Shown here: positions 36,696 to 48,270 of the stretch, piece by piece
How positions within the stretch are numbered: the first letter of the stretch is position 1
Layout of the letters: each line of letters opens with the position of its first letter
Notes under the pieces: generated by a model
The model's input: the letters and a program-made list of their open reading frames with translations, nothing else
Database searches by the model: none
What the model was told of the DNA's origin: nothing
NCBI RefSeq assembly: GCF_036850765.1
Contig: NC_089490.1
Coordinates: 292,436,982 to 292,500,981 of the forward strand
DNA: 64,000 nt
Source: Saccopteryx bilineata
Taxonomy: Eukaryota > Chordata > Mammalia > Chiroptera > Emballonuridae
Reading direction: 5' to 3'
Translations under genes and position numbers: made by a program

Positions 36696-37566
36696 TTAAT
36701 GATAAATTATCTGGAAACTTGACACCAAGTACTAAGTTTCCTGTGTTTAAAATTGTGTTAGTTATTGGCCCGGAGTCTTCATGTTTTTTGTTTTTATCAA
36801 TCCAGGCTCAATATAAATTATAATATGGTATAAGAAAGGAGCCAAAGTTAAATAAAACACCATTATTTTCCACAGTAAAAATATATCAGTTTCTATTCTC
36901 AAATAGAAGTCTACTCATAAACACTTAAACATAAAGATATCAAAGATATATAGAGAATTAAAATTTTTTTTGAATATTTGTTACTTGTAAGTAGAATATT
37001 TTATGTCCTAAAAAATATTTTACCATGCATCAGTGAAAATAATCTTAGTTTTAGGATTATCAGAATAGATTTCATCTAACCTAAAAATATTTCTTTTTTA
37101 TATAGGAAGCTTCAATTATAAACTTTTTTTTTTGCTTTAAAATATGTAAATTAGTACAAATAGTACAAATTCTAGGTCCAGAGCCTGAAAAATATTTCTA
37201 AATATGCCCCCCCAAACTGTTATGTTGTTAACAAGTAATTATTTAAAATAGAAAGGGCAATTCCCACTCATTATCCCTGTGTTGAATTCTTCTGAATACT
37301 ATGTACTGCTTTGCTAGTTCATAAAAGGCTTCTAGTAATACTTGTCTTTGATTTTACCTTTAGTTTGTATATGTACAACTTAATCATAAAGTTGATATGT
37401 GTTAAGGTCTATTACTGAGAGTAATTAGGTTAAAAACTGAAAATATGTATGAAAAAATAAATAGCTATCTCCATAAAGGGTTGCAAAAAGTTAACCACAA
37501 AATAAAATTAGCCACAAAGTAAGCATGTAAAGCTGAAATAGAATATTAGGAGTGGCAAATTTCTTT
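36696..37566. other. Unclassified DNA
   Basis: No gene or repeat recognised. Confidence 0.5.
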
Positions 37567-37574
37567 GTCTAAGA

Positions 37575-37772
37575 CAGGGGTCCCCAAACTTTTTACACAG
37601 GGAACCAGTTCACTCTCCCTCAGACTGTTGGAGGACCGGACTTATAAAAGAACTATGAACAAATCCCTATGCACACTGCACATATCTTATTTTAAAGTAA
37701 AAAAACAAAATGGGAACAAATACAATATTTAAAATGAAGAACAAGTAAATTTAAATCAACAAAGGACCCCTG
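37575..37772. mobile_element. hAT-type MITE, 198 bp
   Basis: The termini are caggggtcc at the left and ggacccctg at the right, a perfect 9-bp inverted repeat. The flanking 8-bp sequences gtctaaga (37567-37574) and gtttaata (37773-37780) agree at six positions, as expected for an aged hAT target duplication. It has no frame. The left 180 bases resemble a hAT MITE I recall from bats. The right part appears internally deleted. Confidence 0.82.
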
Positions 37773-37824
37773 GTTTAATAGATTAGGAAGAGCTGCACCT
37801 GATCCATATTCTAGCTTTCCTAAT

Positions 37825-37985
37825 ATTCATAGGTCTTGGTCATATCACATGATACCTCCAAGATCCAAATTGTTGATTTGTTTTTATAAATGGTAGTTAG
37901 AAAATTTTTAAGAAGGGTAAATGAGATTATGTTCATATATTCTACTTAGCATGATGTCTTGAACATAATAGCTATTTAATAATTA
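37825..37985 (+). mobile_element. MIR fragment
   Basis: The series gtcttggtcatatcac, tataaatggtag, gggtaaatgagattatgttc, acttagcatgatgtcttgaa and atagctatttaataa follows the sense-strand core and 3' half of MIR. Diverged. Confidence 0.6.
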
Positions 37986-39444
37986 TAATTGATTTTTATC
38001 ATTATTATATATTTTATTATCATATACAGTTATTTTACAAAACAGTGTTTTGACATTAAAAGCCAGTATCAAAATAAATATTTATTTTTATCCGATCCAA
38101 GGTAAATGGATGTAAAGAATATTATTAGGCTTGTGAGAAGAGCCAAAGTAGAGGCTTCTAATTAATTAGCCCAAAAGTTCACTTTTCAGACCCTGGCCTG
38201 ACCCTACGCCTTCCTTTTCTTTCTCTTTCTAAACTGGCTTGGATTCTTTAACAGCTTGTTTCCTCTCTATGAATGAGTCTGAAAATGTCCTACTACAAAC
38301 AGACAAGCAACAAAAATTCCATCTCTGCAACCATTACCCATTACATTTCAGTTTAAAGAATCAATACAGGTTCTGCTTTTTGCTCTCTAAACTGTCCTGT
38401 TCTGATTTAGTCACAATCACGTCTAGATTCTTCTTCTCTGACATGGTTTCTTTAAATTTATGTCACTGCCTCTTGTATCCATCTCAGTTTCTAACCTGTT
38501 GTTCAAAAGCCCATTCTCTTTCCATCTTTTGAGCCAATCTCACATAGACACAAAACTAGCACATGTCCAATGAAGGTTGTTCAGACACCTCTTGTGAGGT
38601 TCCATAATATAAACTCTTCTCTTTTTTTTTTTCAGTCTTAGAATTGGCTGTTAATTCTATTCCAGCTCTCCCACCCCCATATCGGAAAAGACTGAATAGA
38701 ATTCACAGTGACAGCTAAAGCAAAGGAGCAATTATTTTATTTCTTAATGTTAAGAATAATTCACAGTAGATGCCACTAGATTGGATTCTTAAAATGTCAG
38801 AAAGAGATATCCAGTTGACAAATGTACTAGAAATACATGTCCAAGAATAAAAAATCCATAATTGAAAAAGAATGAATACATGAATCAGAAAAAAACTTAT
38901 TTGGGCAATTGGCATTTAGATAAGTATGTGTATCATAAAGATAAGGAAATAGACAATAGACAATTGAAATATAAAGGATTGGAAATATAGGTAGAACACA
39001 GATCATGGAGGAGCTCTCATGCTCTGCATAATGATTTGCAGTTTATCTTATTGCAAAGGACGTTGAGCAATGACTCAGTATTATTAAATTTGTGTATTAA
39101 AAAAAAGGTATTTTGGTTTGATTAGACTGTATTAGAAAATTCATTGAACCTGATTGTGTCTCTTTTTTCCTGATGGTAAAATCTTATTACTCTCCCATAT
39201 TTTTCTATTATTCATATCTTCATATTTCTATTTCAAATCTAACAAGTGTAATTTAAATGTGACTATATAAAAATAAAATGAGTCAGTCTGAAATATAAAT
39301 TTTAAGCACAAGCTTTATTGTCCTAAATATTTTTCTTTTTAATTCATAATCATCACTAATGCTCAAAATACCCTTATGGAGCGGGCAAACCAAGTATATA
39401 GTAATAGCCACATTTACAGATGAAAAAAGAAGGCCCAAAGGAGT
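37986..39444. other. Unclassified DNA
   Basis: No gene seen. The 97-codon frame at 38239-38532 is not recognisable as a protein. No repeat family recognised. Confidence 0.5.
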
Positions 39445-39449
39445 GATGT

Positions 39450-40441
39450 GTTTGTTTGATTGTTTTTTTGTGACAGAGAAAGAGAGATGGACTGAAGGGA
39501 GAGACAGACAGGAAGGGAGAGAGATGAGAAGCATCAATTCTTAGTTGCGGCCACCTTAGTTGTTCATTGATTGCTTTCTCATATGTGCCTTTACTGGGGG
39601 GTTACAGCAGAGCAAGTAACTCCTTGTTCAAGCTAGCAACCATGGTGTAAAGCCAGGAAGCATGGCTAGGGCCACCATCACAGCCGCTTGGCCCATGCAG
39701 GTTCGCATTGGATTCGGACAGTCGGTAAAGAAACAACGGAGCCAAGAACTGATGGGCTGTCATCTTTAATTCTAGCTTGCACCTGGCAGGCAAGTAAAAA
39801 CACACACTGGGCTCCAAAACCCACTCACATTCAGTGCTCACAAAGCTACTGACTTATCCGAGTTTCCTAGAATCAAAGGTTTCTAGCTCACCAGACTTAT
39901 TCACCACTGTTCCCCATCTCCTTCCTTCATCAGCATCAAACTGCACAAACTGGCCTCTCACTCAATACTCCGCCATCTTGGCTGCTTCTCCTGGCCACTT
40001 GGCCTCTTTCTGCTCTCCTTTCTGCTCTCTCCTCTAATCATAATCTCAGGAACCAAGAAAGCAAGCTCCCGTTCTTCCCCTATTTTATAGTGTAGATTCA
40101 AAACCTTTAATCCAATATACAAAATAGGGAAATCTCTAATACAAAGTCACTTTTCTGAGGCATGTTTGGATTGTACCACCCCACATCAAAAAGGATGGGA
40201 AAGGCTTAATCTCAAAACCAAGCTCCAGGCTACAAGGATTCTGCCTGCCCAGCACCTGCCCCCAACACACATTAATATCACCTGGGTGACGGCCTCACGT
40301 GGGCAGCGCCACCTTTAACAAAGTGAGCATAACATATTTTATCTGCCCAACACATGGGCTCAAGCCAATGACCTTGGGGTTTTGAACCTGGTCCTCTGCA
40401 TCCCAGTTTGACACTCTATCCATTGTGCCACTACCTGGTCA
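39450..40441 (-). mobile_element. Type B SINE split by a solo LTR
   Basis: The two halves are 39450-39645 and 40353-40441. Removing the LTR and one 5-bp duplication gives an ordinary minus-strand B SINE. A short outer duplication gatgt (39445-39449 and 40442-40446) fits. The SINE is therefore older than the LTR. Confidence 0.9.
39646..40352 (-). mobile_element. Solo LTR, group B (copy 1)
   Basis: 707 bp starting TG and ending CA, with the exact 5-bp duplication catgg (39641-39645 and 40353-40357). On the minus strand it shows a TATA box (actataaaatagggg, complement of 40081-40095), a YY1-like ccaagatggcgg (complement of 39971-39982) downstream, and an attaaa poly(A)-type signal (complement of 39765-39770). 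No internal retroviral sequence. It is the relic of a provirus removed by LTR-LTR recombination. A 5-bp duplication fits ERV1 or ERVL but does not decide between them. Confidence 0.93.
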
Positions 40442-40446
40442 GATGT

Positions 40447-41027
40447 TATTGAAAGGCATATATAAAGAGCAAAGCCGGTACAATCTCCTACACAAAACTG
40501 AGAAATAAGAATTTCTATGTCTGCAAATGATGGACTTTCTCTTCAATCAAGGTGAAAATGCAAAAGAGAAGATAAGTAATGGGAAGCTAATGTAAAGGAT
40601 TACTGATGGGTGTGGTAGTGAGGTTTATCTTTTTGAAAGATGAAGAAATTAGATCAAGTGTCAAGGAGGTTTAACTATTGCAAGTAGTATATTTAGAAAC
40701 AACAGAAACAAACCTTATATTCAATAATGATTGCTAACAGAAAAATATGATTCCTTGAAATTGTATTTTGCTTATACAAAGGTCTCTGGTTGATCTAAAC
40801 AAGTAAAGCTCCCAATTCTGATGCAGAAATCTTCAAGGAGTGGAGAGTGAAGTTCAGGGACCTTTTTTAAGTACAAGGGCAGAAAAACAAAGCAAAGCAA
40901 AACAAAACATGGGCACATCAAGGACTATGATAGTTAGGGTGTTTAAATTGTTTTCTTGCAATAATGTCTTAGCATCAATTTGATTTTATACATTTTCCCA
41001 ATTCAAGCACTTTTTCCAGAATACAGT
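40447..41027. other. Unclassified DNA between LTRs
   Basis: No gene, retroviral frame or repeat recognised. Confidence 0.5.
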
Positions 41028-42272
41028 TGTTGGTCAAAAAACTTTATAAAATGTGATTTTTATGTTTGCTTGCTTATAGTTTCATTGGGGGTTGGGCAGT
41101 GCCAGGTCTGTATTCTGTGAAATTGCAAATTACCTTCCTGCTTGGGAAGGGCCATTGTCTTGCTAATGTTTGCTGGAGGAGAAATTTTTACACCAGAAAG
41201 TTTTTGAATAGGAGAGGAGGAAGAGAAGGAAGCCATGTTTTGCACCGGGAGCAAAGACAATGTATAGTGCTGGAGAAAAAGCCAGTTTTGTGCAGAGAGA
41301 GAAAGTATGCAGATGGGGAATCAAAGGGGAGGGGCTTTTCTGAGCTCCACTGACTGGCGGGGCCTTTGATTCTAGGAAAAACTGGAGAAGATTCTCCTAG
41401 TTGTGGAACCGGAGAATGTGTCAGTAGCTTGGTGAACTCTGAACCAATGAAGAGGGAAGTGTATTTCTGTATGGCCAGAAGCCAGGGCCACTATCACAGC
41501 AGCCAGGCCCATGCAGGTTTGCATTGGATTCGGACAGTCAGTAAAGAAATAACGGAGCCAAAAGCTGATGGGCCATGGTCTTTAATCCTAGCTTGCACTC
41601 GGCAGGCAAGTAAAAAACACACACTGGGTTCCAAAACCCACTCACATTCAGTGCTCACAAAGCTACTGACTTATCCAAGTTTCCTAGAATCAAAGGTTTC
41701 TAGCTGACCAGACTTATTCACCTCTGTTCCCCATCTCCTTCCTTCTCCCTGCACAAAGTGGCTTCTCACTCGACACTCCTCCGTCTTGGCTGCTTCTCCT
41801 GGCCTCCTCCATGTGGCCTTTCTCTGCTCTCTCCTCTAATCTCAGGAACCAAGAGAGCAAGCTCCCGTCCTGCCCCCATTTTATAGTGTAGATTCAAAAC
41901 CTTTAATCCAATATACAAAATAGGGAAGTCTCTAATACAAAGTCACTTCTCTGAGGCATGATTGGATTGTACCACCTCACATCAAAAAGGGTTGGGAAAG
42001 GCTTAATCCCTTTATCCCACCCTCAACACACATTAATATCACCTGGGCGATGGCCTCCTCATGGGCAGCGCCATCTTTAACAAAGTGAGCATAATATACT
42101 TTATCTGCCCAACAATTTCTCTGTGTGTTTCTTGTCAGCCAATGCGAGACTTTAATAAAGGTGTGGGCCACCATTTTTTGGCTCCACTGTTTCCTTACCA
42201 TCTGTCCAAAACTAATGGGAATCTGTATGTTGCATGGCCATGGTGGCCCCAACTGCTGTCCATAAACTAACA
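41028..42272 (+). mobile_element. Solo LTR, group C, split by a group B LTR
   Basis: Begins tgttggtcaaaaaac and ends actaaca. Without the inserted B LTR it is about 590 bp. It shares the TGTTGG start and the 3' block (ctccactgtttccttacc) with groups A and B but differs in the middle, so it is a sister subfamily. A poly(A) signal, tttaataaagg, lies at 42152-42162. The flanks acagt and attat do not match. The right flank is also the target site of the group A LTR that follows. Confidence 0.8.
41468..42114 (-). mobile_element. Solo LTR, group B (copy 2), inside group C
   Basis: 647 bp, TG...CA, with the exact duplication atttc (41463-41467 and 42115-42119). Same layout as copy 1, with small internal deletions. 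The YY1-like core reads tccgtcttgg on the plus strand (41779-41788) and is mutated. Younger than the group C LTR that it splits. Confidence 0.93.
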
Positions 42273-42277
42273 ATTAT

Positions 42278-43490
42278 TGTAAGGCCAGGAGCCGCCATCG
42301 TGGCCATTCACATGCAGGTTCCCATTGGATTCGGGCAGACTTGGTAAAGAAATAGCAGAATCGGAGGATGGTGGGCCATCCTATTTATTGATGTCTCACC
42401 AAGACCGACAAACCACAAAAGAAGACATGGGAAAAGCAGAAAAGCAGCTTTTCCCATGAAGGGCAAGTGTAAAGCCAGCAGCCAGGGCCAGGGCCACTAT
42501 CAGAGCAGCCTGGCCCATGCAGGTTTGCATTGGATTCGGACAGTCGGTAAAGAAACAACAGAGCCAAGAACTGATGGGCCATTTTCTTTAATTCTAGCTT
42601 GCACCCGGCGGGCAAGTAAAAAATACACACTGGGCTCCGAAACCCACTCACATTCAGTGCTCACAAAGCCACTGACTTATCCGAGTTTCCTAGAATCAAA
42701 GGTTTCTAGCTCACCAGCCTTATTCTCCTCAGTTCCCCATCTCCTTCCTTCTCCAGCATCAAACTGCACAAACTGGCATCTCACTCAGCACTCCACCATC
42801 TTGGCTGCTTCTCCTGGCCACATGGCCTCTTTCTGCTCTCTGCTCTGCTCTCTCCTCTAATGATAATCTCAGGAACCAAGAGCGCAAACTCTCATTCCGC
42901 TCCATTTTATATTGTAGCTTCACAACCTGTAATCCAATATACAAAATAGGGAAGTCTCCAATACAAAGTCACTTCTCCAAGGCATGATTGGATTGTACCA
43001 CCCCACATCAAAAAGTGTGGGAAAGGCTTAATCCCAAAACCAAGCCCCAGGCTACAAGGATTCTCAACACACATTAATATCACCTGGGCGAAGGCCTCCT
43101 CGTGTTATCTTTAACAATGTGAGCATAATACATTTTATCTGCCCAACAGCAAGGGATCAGGGAAGCCCCTGCAATCCTGATAGCAGGAACTGTGTGAGCA
43201 AGCTCCTGGTCTGTCCCACTTTATAGTGTAGAAAACCCAAAACCCTTAATTCAATATACAAATAAGGAAATCTCTGATACAAAGTCACTTATCTGAGGCA
43301 TAGTTGGATTCCTCATGAGAGTGCACCACCCAGATCATGCAATCAGTCAAGGGTGTGGGGAAAAGCTTAGTTTTAAAACTAAACCTTAGGCTACAACGAC
43401 CTGGCCTGCTTATAGCCTGTCCCCCACACCCAATACAAATCACAAGTGAGCAAACATATATATCATATTTAAAAACTTATTTGACCAACA
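42278..43490 (-). mobile_element. Solo LTR, group A (copy 1), split by a group B LTR
   Basis: TG...CA element of about 530 bp once the B insert is removed, with the exact duplication attat (42273-42277 and 43491-43495). On the minus strand it starts tgttggtcaaataagttt and ends cctggccttaca. It carries a TATA-like box (complement of ccactttatag, 43217-43227) and a caataaat poly(A)-type signal (complement of atttattg, 42383-42390). Confidence 0.9.
42468..43148 (-). mobile_element. Solo LTR, group B (copy 3), inside group A
   Basis: 681 bp, TG...CA, with the exact duplication gcaag (42463-42467 and 43149-43153). TATA and YY1-like (ccaccatcttggctgc, 42783-42798) sites are present on the minus strand. 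Younger than the group A LTR around it. Confidence 0.93.
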
Positions 43491-43541
43491 ATTATCATAA
43501 ATAGAAAGAATCACAGGCAGCTAAAATCTATAACATACATC

Positions 43542-44098
43542 TGTTGGGAGAGTATCCTTTAGGAGATCAGTCCAGCCAAGTGGCTGATTCTATCACAAAT
43601 ATTTCTTTCTTGCTTTATGAAGACCCTAGTGTAAGAATGAGACGGCACTCGATCACCAGATGTGCAGGCTTTATTAGAGGAGAAAGACCTGCTGGGGCAC
43701 CCCTCCAGGAGAAGTGCACCGGGTTACAGACTAGCGGTGAGTTATGTAGTGTTTGGGAGAGCCTGAGGGGATACTGAGGCAAAAGTCCTGGTTTGTCCTG
43801 AATGCTTCTCCTTGGGGAGCTTCGAGCATGTGGGTGTTGAATCAATAGTCCTGGTATGTCCGGAGCCCCTCCTTGGGGCGGCTTCTCAGCTTTTTTGGAA
43901 TTCCTCTGTCTCAGGGTCATTAGTCCAGTAAGGGTGAGGTCTGACAGATAAGCGGAACATCAAGAGGGCAGTTTGGAATTCACGTATCTATCACCTAGCA
44001 AAGTATGCTCTACCTAATTACCTGTCTGCTGATAATAATATTACTTACATAAGGTCTTGTACCTACACAGAGATTAGAATCAATCTTAACAGGTGACA
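43542..44098 (-). mobile_element. Probable LTR of an unrelated family, group D
   Basis: Read on the minus strand it has a retroviral LTR layout: a 5' end near tgtcacctgttaag, a ctaataaagcctgcac poly(A)/R boundary (complement near 43660-43675) and a terminus ggatactctcccaaca (complement of 43542-43557). The 4-bp flanks catc and catg differ by one base, which would suit an ERV1-type duplication. The left end is firmer than the right. Confidence 0.6.
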
Positions 44099-44142
44099 CA
44101 TGGATAAAGTTTTCCCAGTACTTTTTAAGAAGGTCTGTATCA

Positions 44143-44865
44143 GCCCTGGCCAGTCAGCTCATTTGGTTAGAACATTGTTGGTCAAATAAGTTTGTAAATA
44201 TGATATATATGTTTGCTCGCTTGTGATTTAAATTGGGTGTGGGGGACAGGCTGTAGGCAGGCAGGGTCATTGTAGCCTAAGGTTTGGTTTTAGGACTGGG
44301 CTTTTCCCCACACTCTTGACTGATTGTATGATCTGGGTGGTACACTCTCATGAGGAATCCAATTATGCCTCGGATAAGTGACTTTGTATCAGAGACTTCC
44401 TTGTTTGTATATTGGATTAAGGGTTTTGGGTTTTCTACTCTATAAAGTGGGACAGACCAGGAGCTTGCTCATTCAGTTCCTGCTATCACGATTGCAGGGG
44501 CTTCCCTGATCCTTTGCCCTTCATGGGAAAAGATGCTTTTCCCTTGTCTTCTTTTGTGGTTTGCCTGTCTTGGTGAGACACCAATAAATAGGATGGCCCA
44601 CCATCCTCTGACTCCACTGTTTCTTTACCATCTGCCTGAATCCAATGAGAACCCGCATGGGCCAGGCAGCTGCTTTGATAGTGACAGCCATGGCTCCTGG
44701 CCTTACAAACATCATCCTGACATGCCCAGATTATGGGGTCAATTCCCCAAATCAGGGCATATGCAAGAATCAACAAATGACAACATGAATAAGTGGAATA
44801 AAAAATCTCTATTTCTCTCTTTCTCTCTCTCTAAAATACAATAAATAAAAACTAAAAAAGAAATA
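44143..44865 (+). mobile_element. Type D SINE split by a solo LTR
   Basis: The head gccctggccagtcagctcat and ggttagaacat at 44143-44175 continue after the LTR as catcctgacatgcc and a box-B-like ggggtcaattcccc (44735-44748). A CT-rich zone and a (AAAT)n-type tail follow. One SINE, interrupted by the group A LTR. Confidence 0.85.
44176..44707 (+). mobile_element. Solo LTR, group A (copy 2), inside a type D SINE
   Basis: 532 bp with the exact duplication aacat (44171-44175 and 44708-44712). Sense-strand layout: tgttggtcaaataag start, TATA-like tctataaagtggg (44449-44461), caataaata poly(A)-type signal (44582-44590) and ccttaca end. Opposite in orientation to copy 1. Confidence 0.94.
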
Positions 44866-44871
44866 AGACAG

Positions 44872-45620
44872 TGTTGGACAGATAAAATATATTATGCTCA
44901 CTTTGTTAAAGATGGTGCTGCCCACATGGAAGTCTGTCACCCAGGTGATGCTATTGGTTGCCCTTCTCGCTCGGGATGGGCATGATTATATTAATGTGTG
45001 TTGGGAACGAGCTGTGGGCAGGCAGGATGGATCCTTGTAGCCTGGGGCTTGGTTTTGAGACTAAGCCTTTCCCACCCTTTTTGATGTGGGGTGGTGCACT
45101 CTCATGAGGAATTCCATTATGCCTCAGATAAGTGACTTTGTATCAGATACTTCCTTGTTTGTATATTGAATTAAAGGTTTGGATTTCTGCACTATACAGT
45201 GGGGCAGACCGGGAGTTTGCTTTCTGGGTTCCTGAGATTAGCATTAGAGGAGAGAGCAGAGAGAGGCCACGTGGAGGAGACCAGGAGAAGCAGCCAAGAT
45301 GGTGGAGTGCTGAGTGAGAAGCCAGTTTGTGCAGAGTTTGTGCAGGGAGAAGGAAGGAGATGGGGAACAGAGGTGAATAAGGCTGATAAGCTAGAAACCT
45401 TTGATTCTAGGAAACTTGGATAAGTCAGTAGCTTTGTGAGCACTGAATGAGTGGGGTTTGGAGCCCAGTGTGTTTTTACTTGCCCACTGGGTGAAGCTAG
45501 GATTAAAGATGATGGTCCGCTAGTGTTTGGCTCCGTTGTTTCTTTACCGACTGACCAAATCCAATGCAAACCTGCATGGGCCAGGCTGCTGTGATGGTGG
45601 CCGTGGATACTGGCTTCACA
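44872..45620 (+). mobile_element. Solo LTR, group B (copy 4)
   Basis: 749 bp, tgttggacag to tggcttcaca. It carries a YY1-like cagccaagatggtgg (45291-45305) and an attaaag signal (45513-45519). It follows directly on the type D SINE tail. The 5-bp flanks gacag and gaagg do not match exactly, so the duplication has decayed or an end is misjudged by a few bases. It has segments missing from the minus-strand copies (near 44955-44990) and is the longest copy. Confidence 0.88.
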
Positions 45621-46492
45621 GAAGGCCTATGTCACTAGCAATGCAATGTCATTGACCTGTAAGAGATAGGAAGTTATTAAAAATTAGCAAAGCAAGCATA
45701 CTATGATTGCCAATGGATCCTTAAACTAGAGAACACTCTCCAAATGAAATGCTTATTCTTACATCTCCCCAATCATCTTTTATAGAAAAGGTAGAAATTC
45801 TGACTGCCATATAAATTCTCCCAAATAAAAATTAATACCTTTTTTTTAAACAGGCCAAACAAAACACATTAAAACTGTGAAGTTTTTTTCTCCACTTTTG
45901 TACCTGAATTATTTCTTAGATACTCTGATCCAGCTAACTAATTCATCTAGAACAATGAGTCAAGTTGACTCAATTAAGAAGAAAATAAAAATAAATTTCC
46001 ATGGAAATAGAGAGCTGCATTCACATAAATGCCAAAATAATGTCTTATGAATAACATTATTACAGTGAATACAAATGAAATCACGATTTGCCATTTACTT
46101 AATTTGTGCTATTAAATGCTTGATAAGAATGTCAGAAGTGTTTTTAAAAATGCTCATTAAAATGATTTATTATAATGATGAGGTAGAATTACTTTTAAAG
46201 GATTAATATGAATTAAGCATGTAATAGAGAAGAATTGCAAGGGAAATGGTCAAGAAAGAAGAGTCAATATGATCCTTGAATATAGATTGTGAATACACAT
46301 TTCCTGAGAATGTCATAGGGAAATTACACAGAATTTAAGAGCATAATATTTTCTACAAAAATAAAACATATATTATAAACGCTGTTTTCTATAAACATAT
46401 ACATAAATTTAAAGAATAATGACTAATATTTTCAAATTTTTATTTTATATTTTAGTTACCTAACTATGGGAAATACGTATTCCTGTATAAGC
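45621..46492. other. Unclassified DNA
   Basis: No gene or repeat recognised. Confidence 0.5.
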
Positions 46493-46508
46493 AATATTAT
46501 GTATTTTT

Positions 46509-46863
46509 TTTTTTTTACTTTTTTTTTTTTCTGAAGCTGGAAACGGGGAGAGACAGTCAGACTGACTCCTGCATGCGCCGGACCGGGATCCACCCGGCAC
46601 GCCCACCAGGGGGCGTTGCTCTGCCGCGACCAGAGCCACTCTAGCGCCTGGGGCAGAGGCCAAGGAGCCATCCCCAGCGCCCAGGCCATCTTTGCTCCAA
46701 TGGAGCCTTGGCTATGGGAGGGGAAGAGAGAGACAGAGAGGAAGGAGGGGGTGGGGGTGGAGAAGCAAATGGGCGCTTCTCCTATGTGCCCTGGCCAGGA
46801 ATCGAACCCGGGTCCCCCGCATGCCAGGCTGACGCTCTACCGCTGAGCCAACCGGCCAGGGCC
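46509..46863 (-). mobile_element. Type A SINE, young
   Basis: Minus strand, almost undamaged head (gaatcgaacccgggtc for box B, gctctaccgctgagcc for box A) and body, with T-rich tails. The perfect 16-bp duplication aatattatgtattttt (46493-46508 and 46864-46879) points to recent insertion. Confidence 0.97.
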
Positions 46864-46879
46864 AATATTATGTATTTTT

Positions 46880-48256
46880 GAAACAGTATTATTTGGAGGT
46901 TGTGGGTTCTTTATGCTTAACAAGTTAAAGATGTTTATCTTTGCAATATTTTTAAAAAGTATTTCATATTTAAGCCATCATAAACTCTATTTATAAAAAT
47001 ATTTTTTAATTTTGATATCTAATTTTCATTGCATATGAATTTTATCTGGAAAGTTTTAGTCTAAAATATTCAGTTCCCTCAAATTGAACAGTTTAACTTT
47101 TAGGAGGACTCTTTACAAGCAAAATCAAAGGGAAAAATAGAAAAATTATCTGCTGAAATTTGGCTCATGGCTTTTGAAAAGGAGCTATGTAAGCCAACCC
47201 CAAATTCTTCTATCATCTGCTGAAATAACAAGCATGTTTTTGCATATTGAATATTTTTATCCTGTATGTCAGGTTGTTAGCTTGTTTTTCCAGATCTCTA
47301 ATTGAAACTGGCCCACAGAATCTCTGGTTAACTTAAGTCTAGTAAAAAAAAAAAAAAAAAAAAAAAAAATGAGTCTCTGTCCCCAGGCTGTTGAAAGGTC
47401 AATAAGAGTGACAGTTTCACCATCCCACTTGCAGATTTTCAGTTAAAAGTCAACTGATGTCAAGATTAAGTCAAAGTTGAGACCTTCTCATAATAAACAA
47501 ATTGTCAAAACAGCAAAAATCCTGCACAGCTTAAAAAGAAAAAAACAAGGAGGCAAGCTTTGTGTCAATTTGAGGGCATGACTGAGCAAGTGAGGATGTC
47601 GAAAACCCAAGCTAGTGCTTTGTTATCCTAAAATTATTTTTTTATCTTAAAAGTTTGTTGTTCTTGCATACATGATTCTAGAGGGTGAAAGGGTGGGGGG
47701 AAATAGAGAGGGAGAGAGAGAGAGATAGAGAGAGAGAGATAGAGAGAGAGAGAGAAAGAAAATCTACACCTGTATGTTTTCATGGATTTTAATTACCTTG
47801 TTATTTTGGTATGTGTGTAAATGTAGAAGCAGTAGAAAGAGCTAGAAAAAGTAGTAAAAACAAATGGAAGAAACTTGGCAATAGAAAATAGCAAAAGCAA
47901 AAAGTAAGAGATGATATTAATGGGAGAAATGCCAACTAACAATTAAACTGATTTATTTTCAGGTATTCTTAATCAAAATTATTATTAGACATTATATCTC
48001 TAAAACATAGATATAATTTTCAAAGAAACTGAAAAATGATTTTAAATTAGTGGACCACATTATTAAGAAATAGTCTTTGGATCAATTTGTAGCGTTATGT
48101 TAGGTATCAAAAAAATTATACAATTGCATATGGAAACTTGAAGGTATATCCTGTAAAGTTGAGAATACCGTGAGGTGGGACATCTTGTACCATCACAAAC
48201 CTATATAAATCAAAACAATGCAGAGCACGCAAAAGAGGATTTATAATGGTTCATTT
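46880..48256. other. Unclassified DNA with simple repeats
   Basis: No gene seen. A homopolymer A tract (about 47344-47369) and a (GA)n/(GATA) tract (47708-47756) are present. The remainder is unrecognised. Confidence 0.5.
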
Positions 48257-48270
48257 GAAAAATATACCCC

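Noticed and set aside
41366..41707. 113-codon frame and similar ones at 42456-42860 and 45192-45569
   Set aside because: They follow LTR sequence of groups B and C in frames with no retroviral protein similarity, and the same peptides recur in several LTR copies.
39646..45620. A complete provirus made of paired LTRs (for example LTR-A1 and LTR-A2)
   Set aside because: The two group A copies are in opposite orientation with different target duplications, and no gag, pol or env sequence lies between any pair of LTRs.
46800..46863. tRNA gene suggested by perfect box A and box B
   Set aside because: It is the tRNA-derived head of a SINE: the tRNA fold is not complete, a SINE body follows, and a 16-bp target duplication surrounds it.
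47700..47762. Regular short repeats as a CRISPR-like array
   Set aside because: They are GA/GATA microsatellite units with no spacers, in a mammalian genome.
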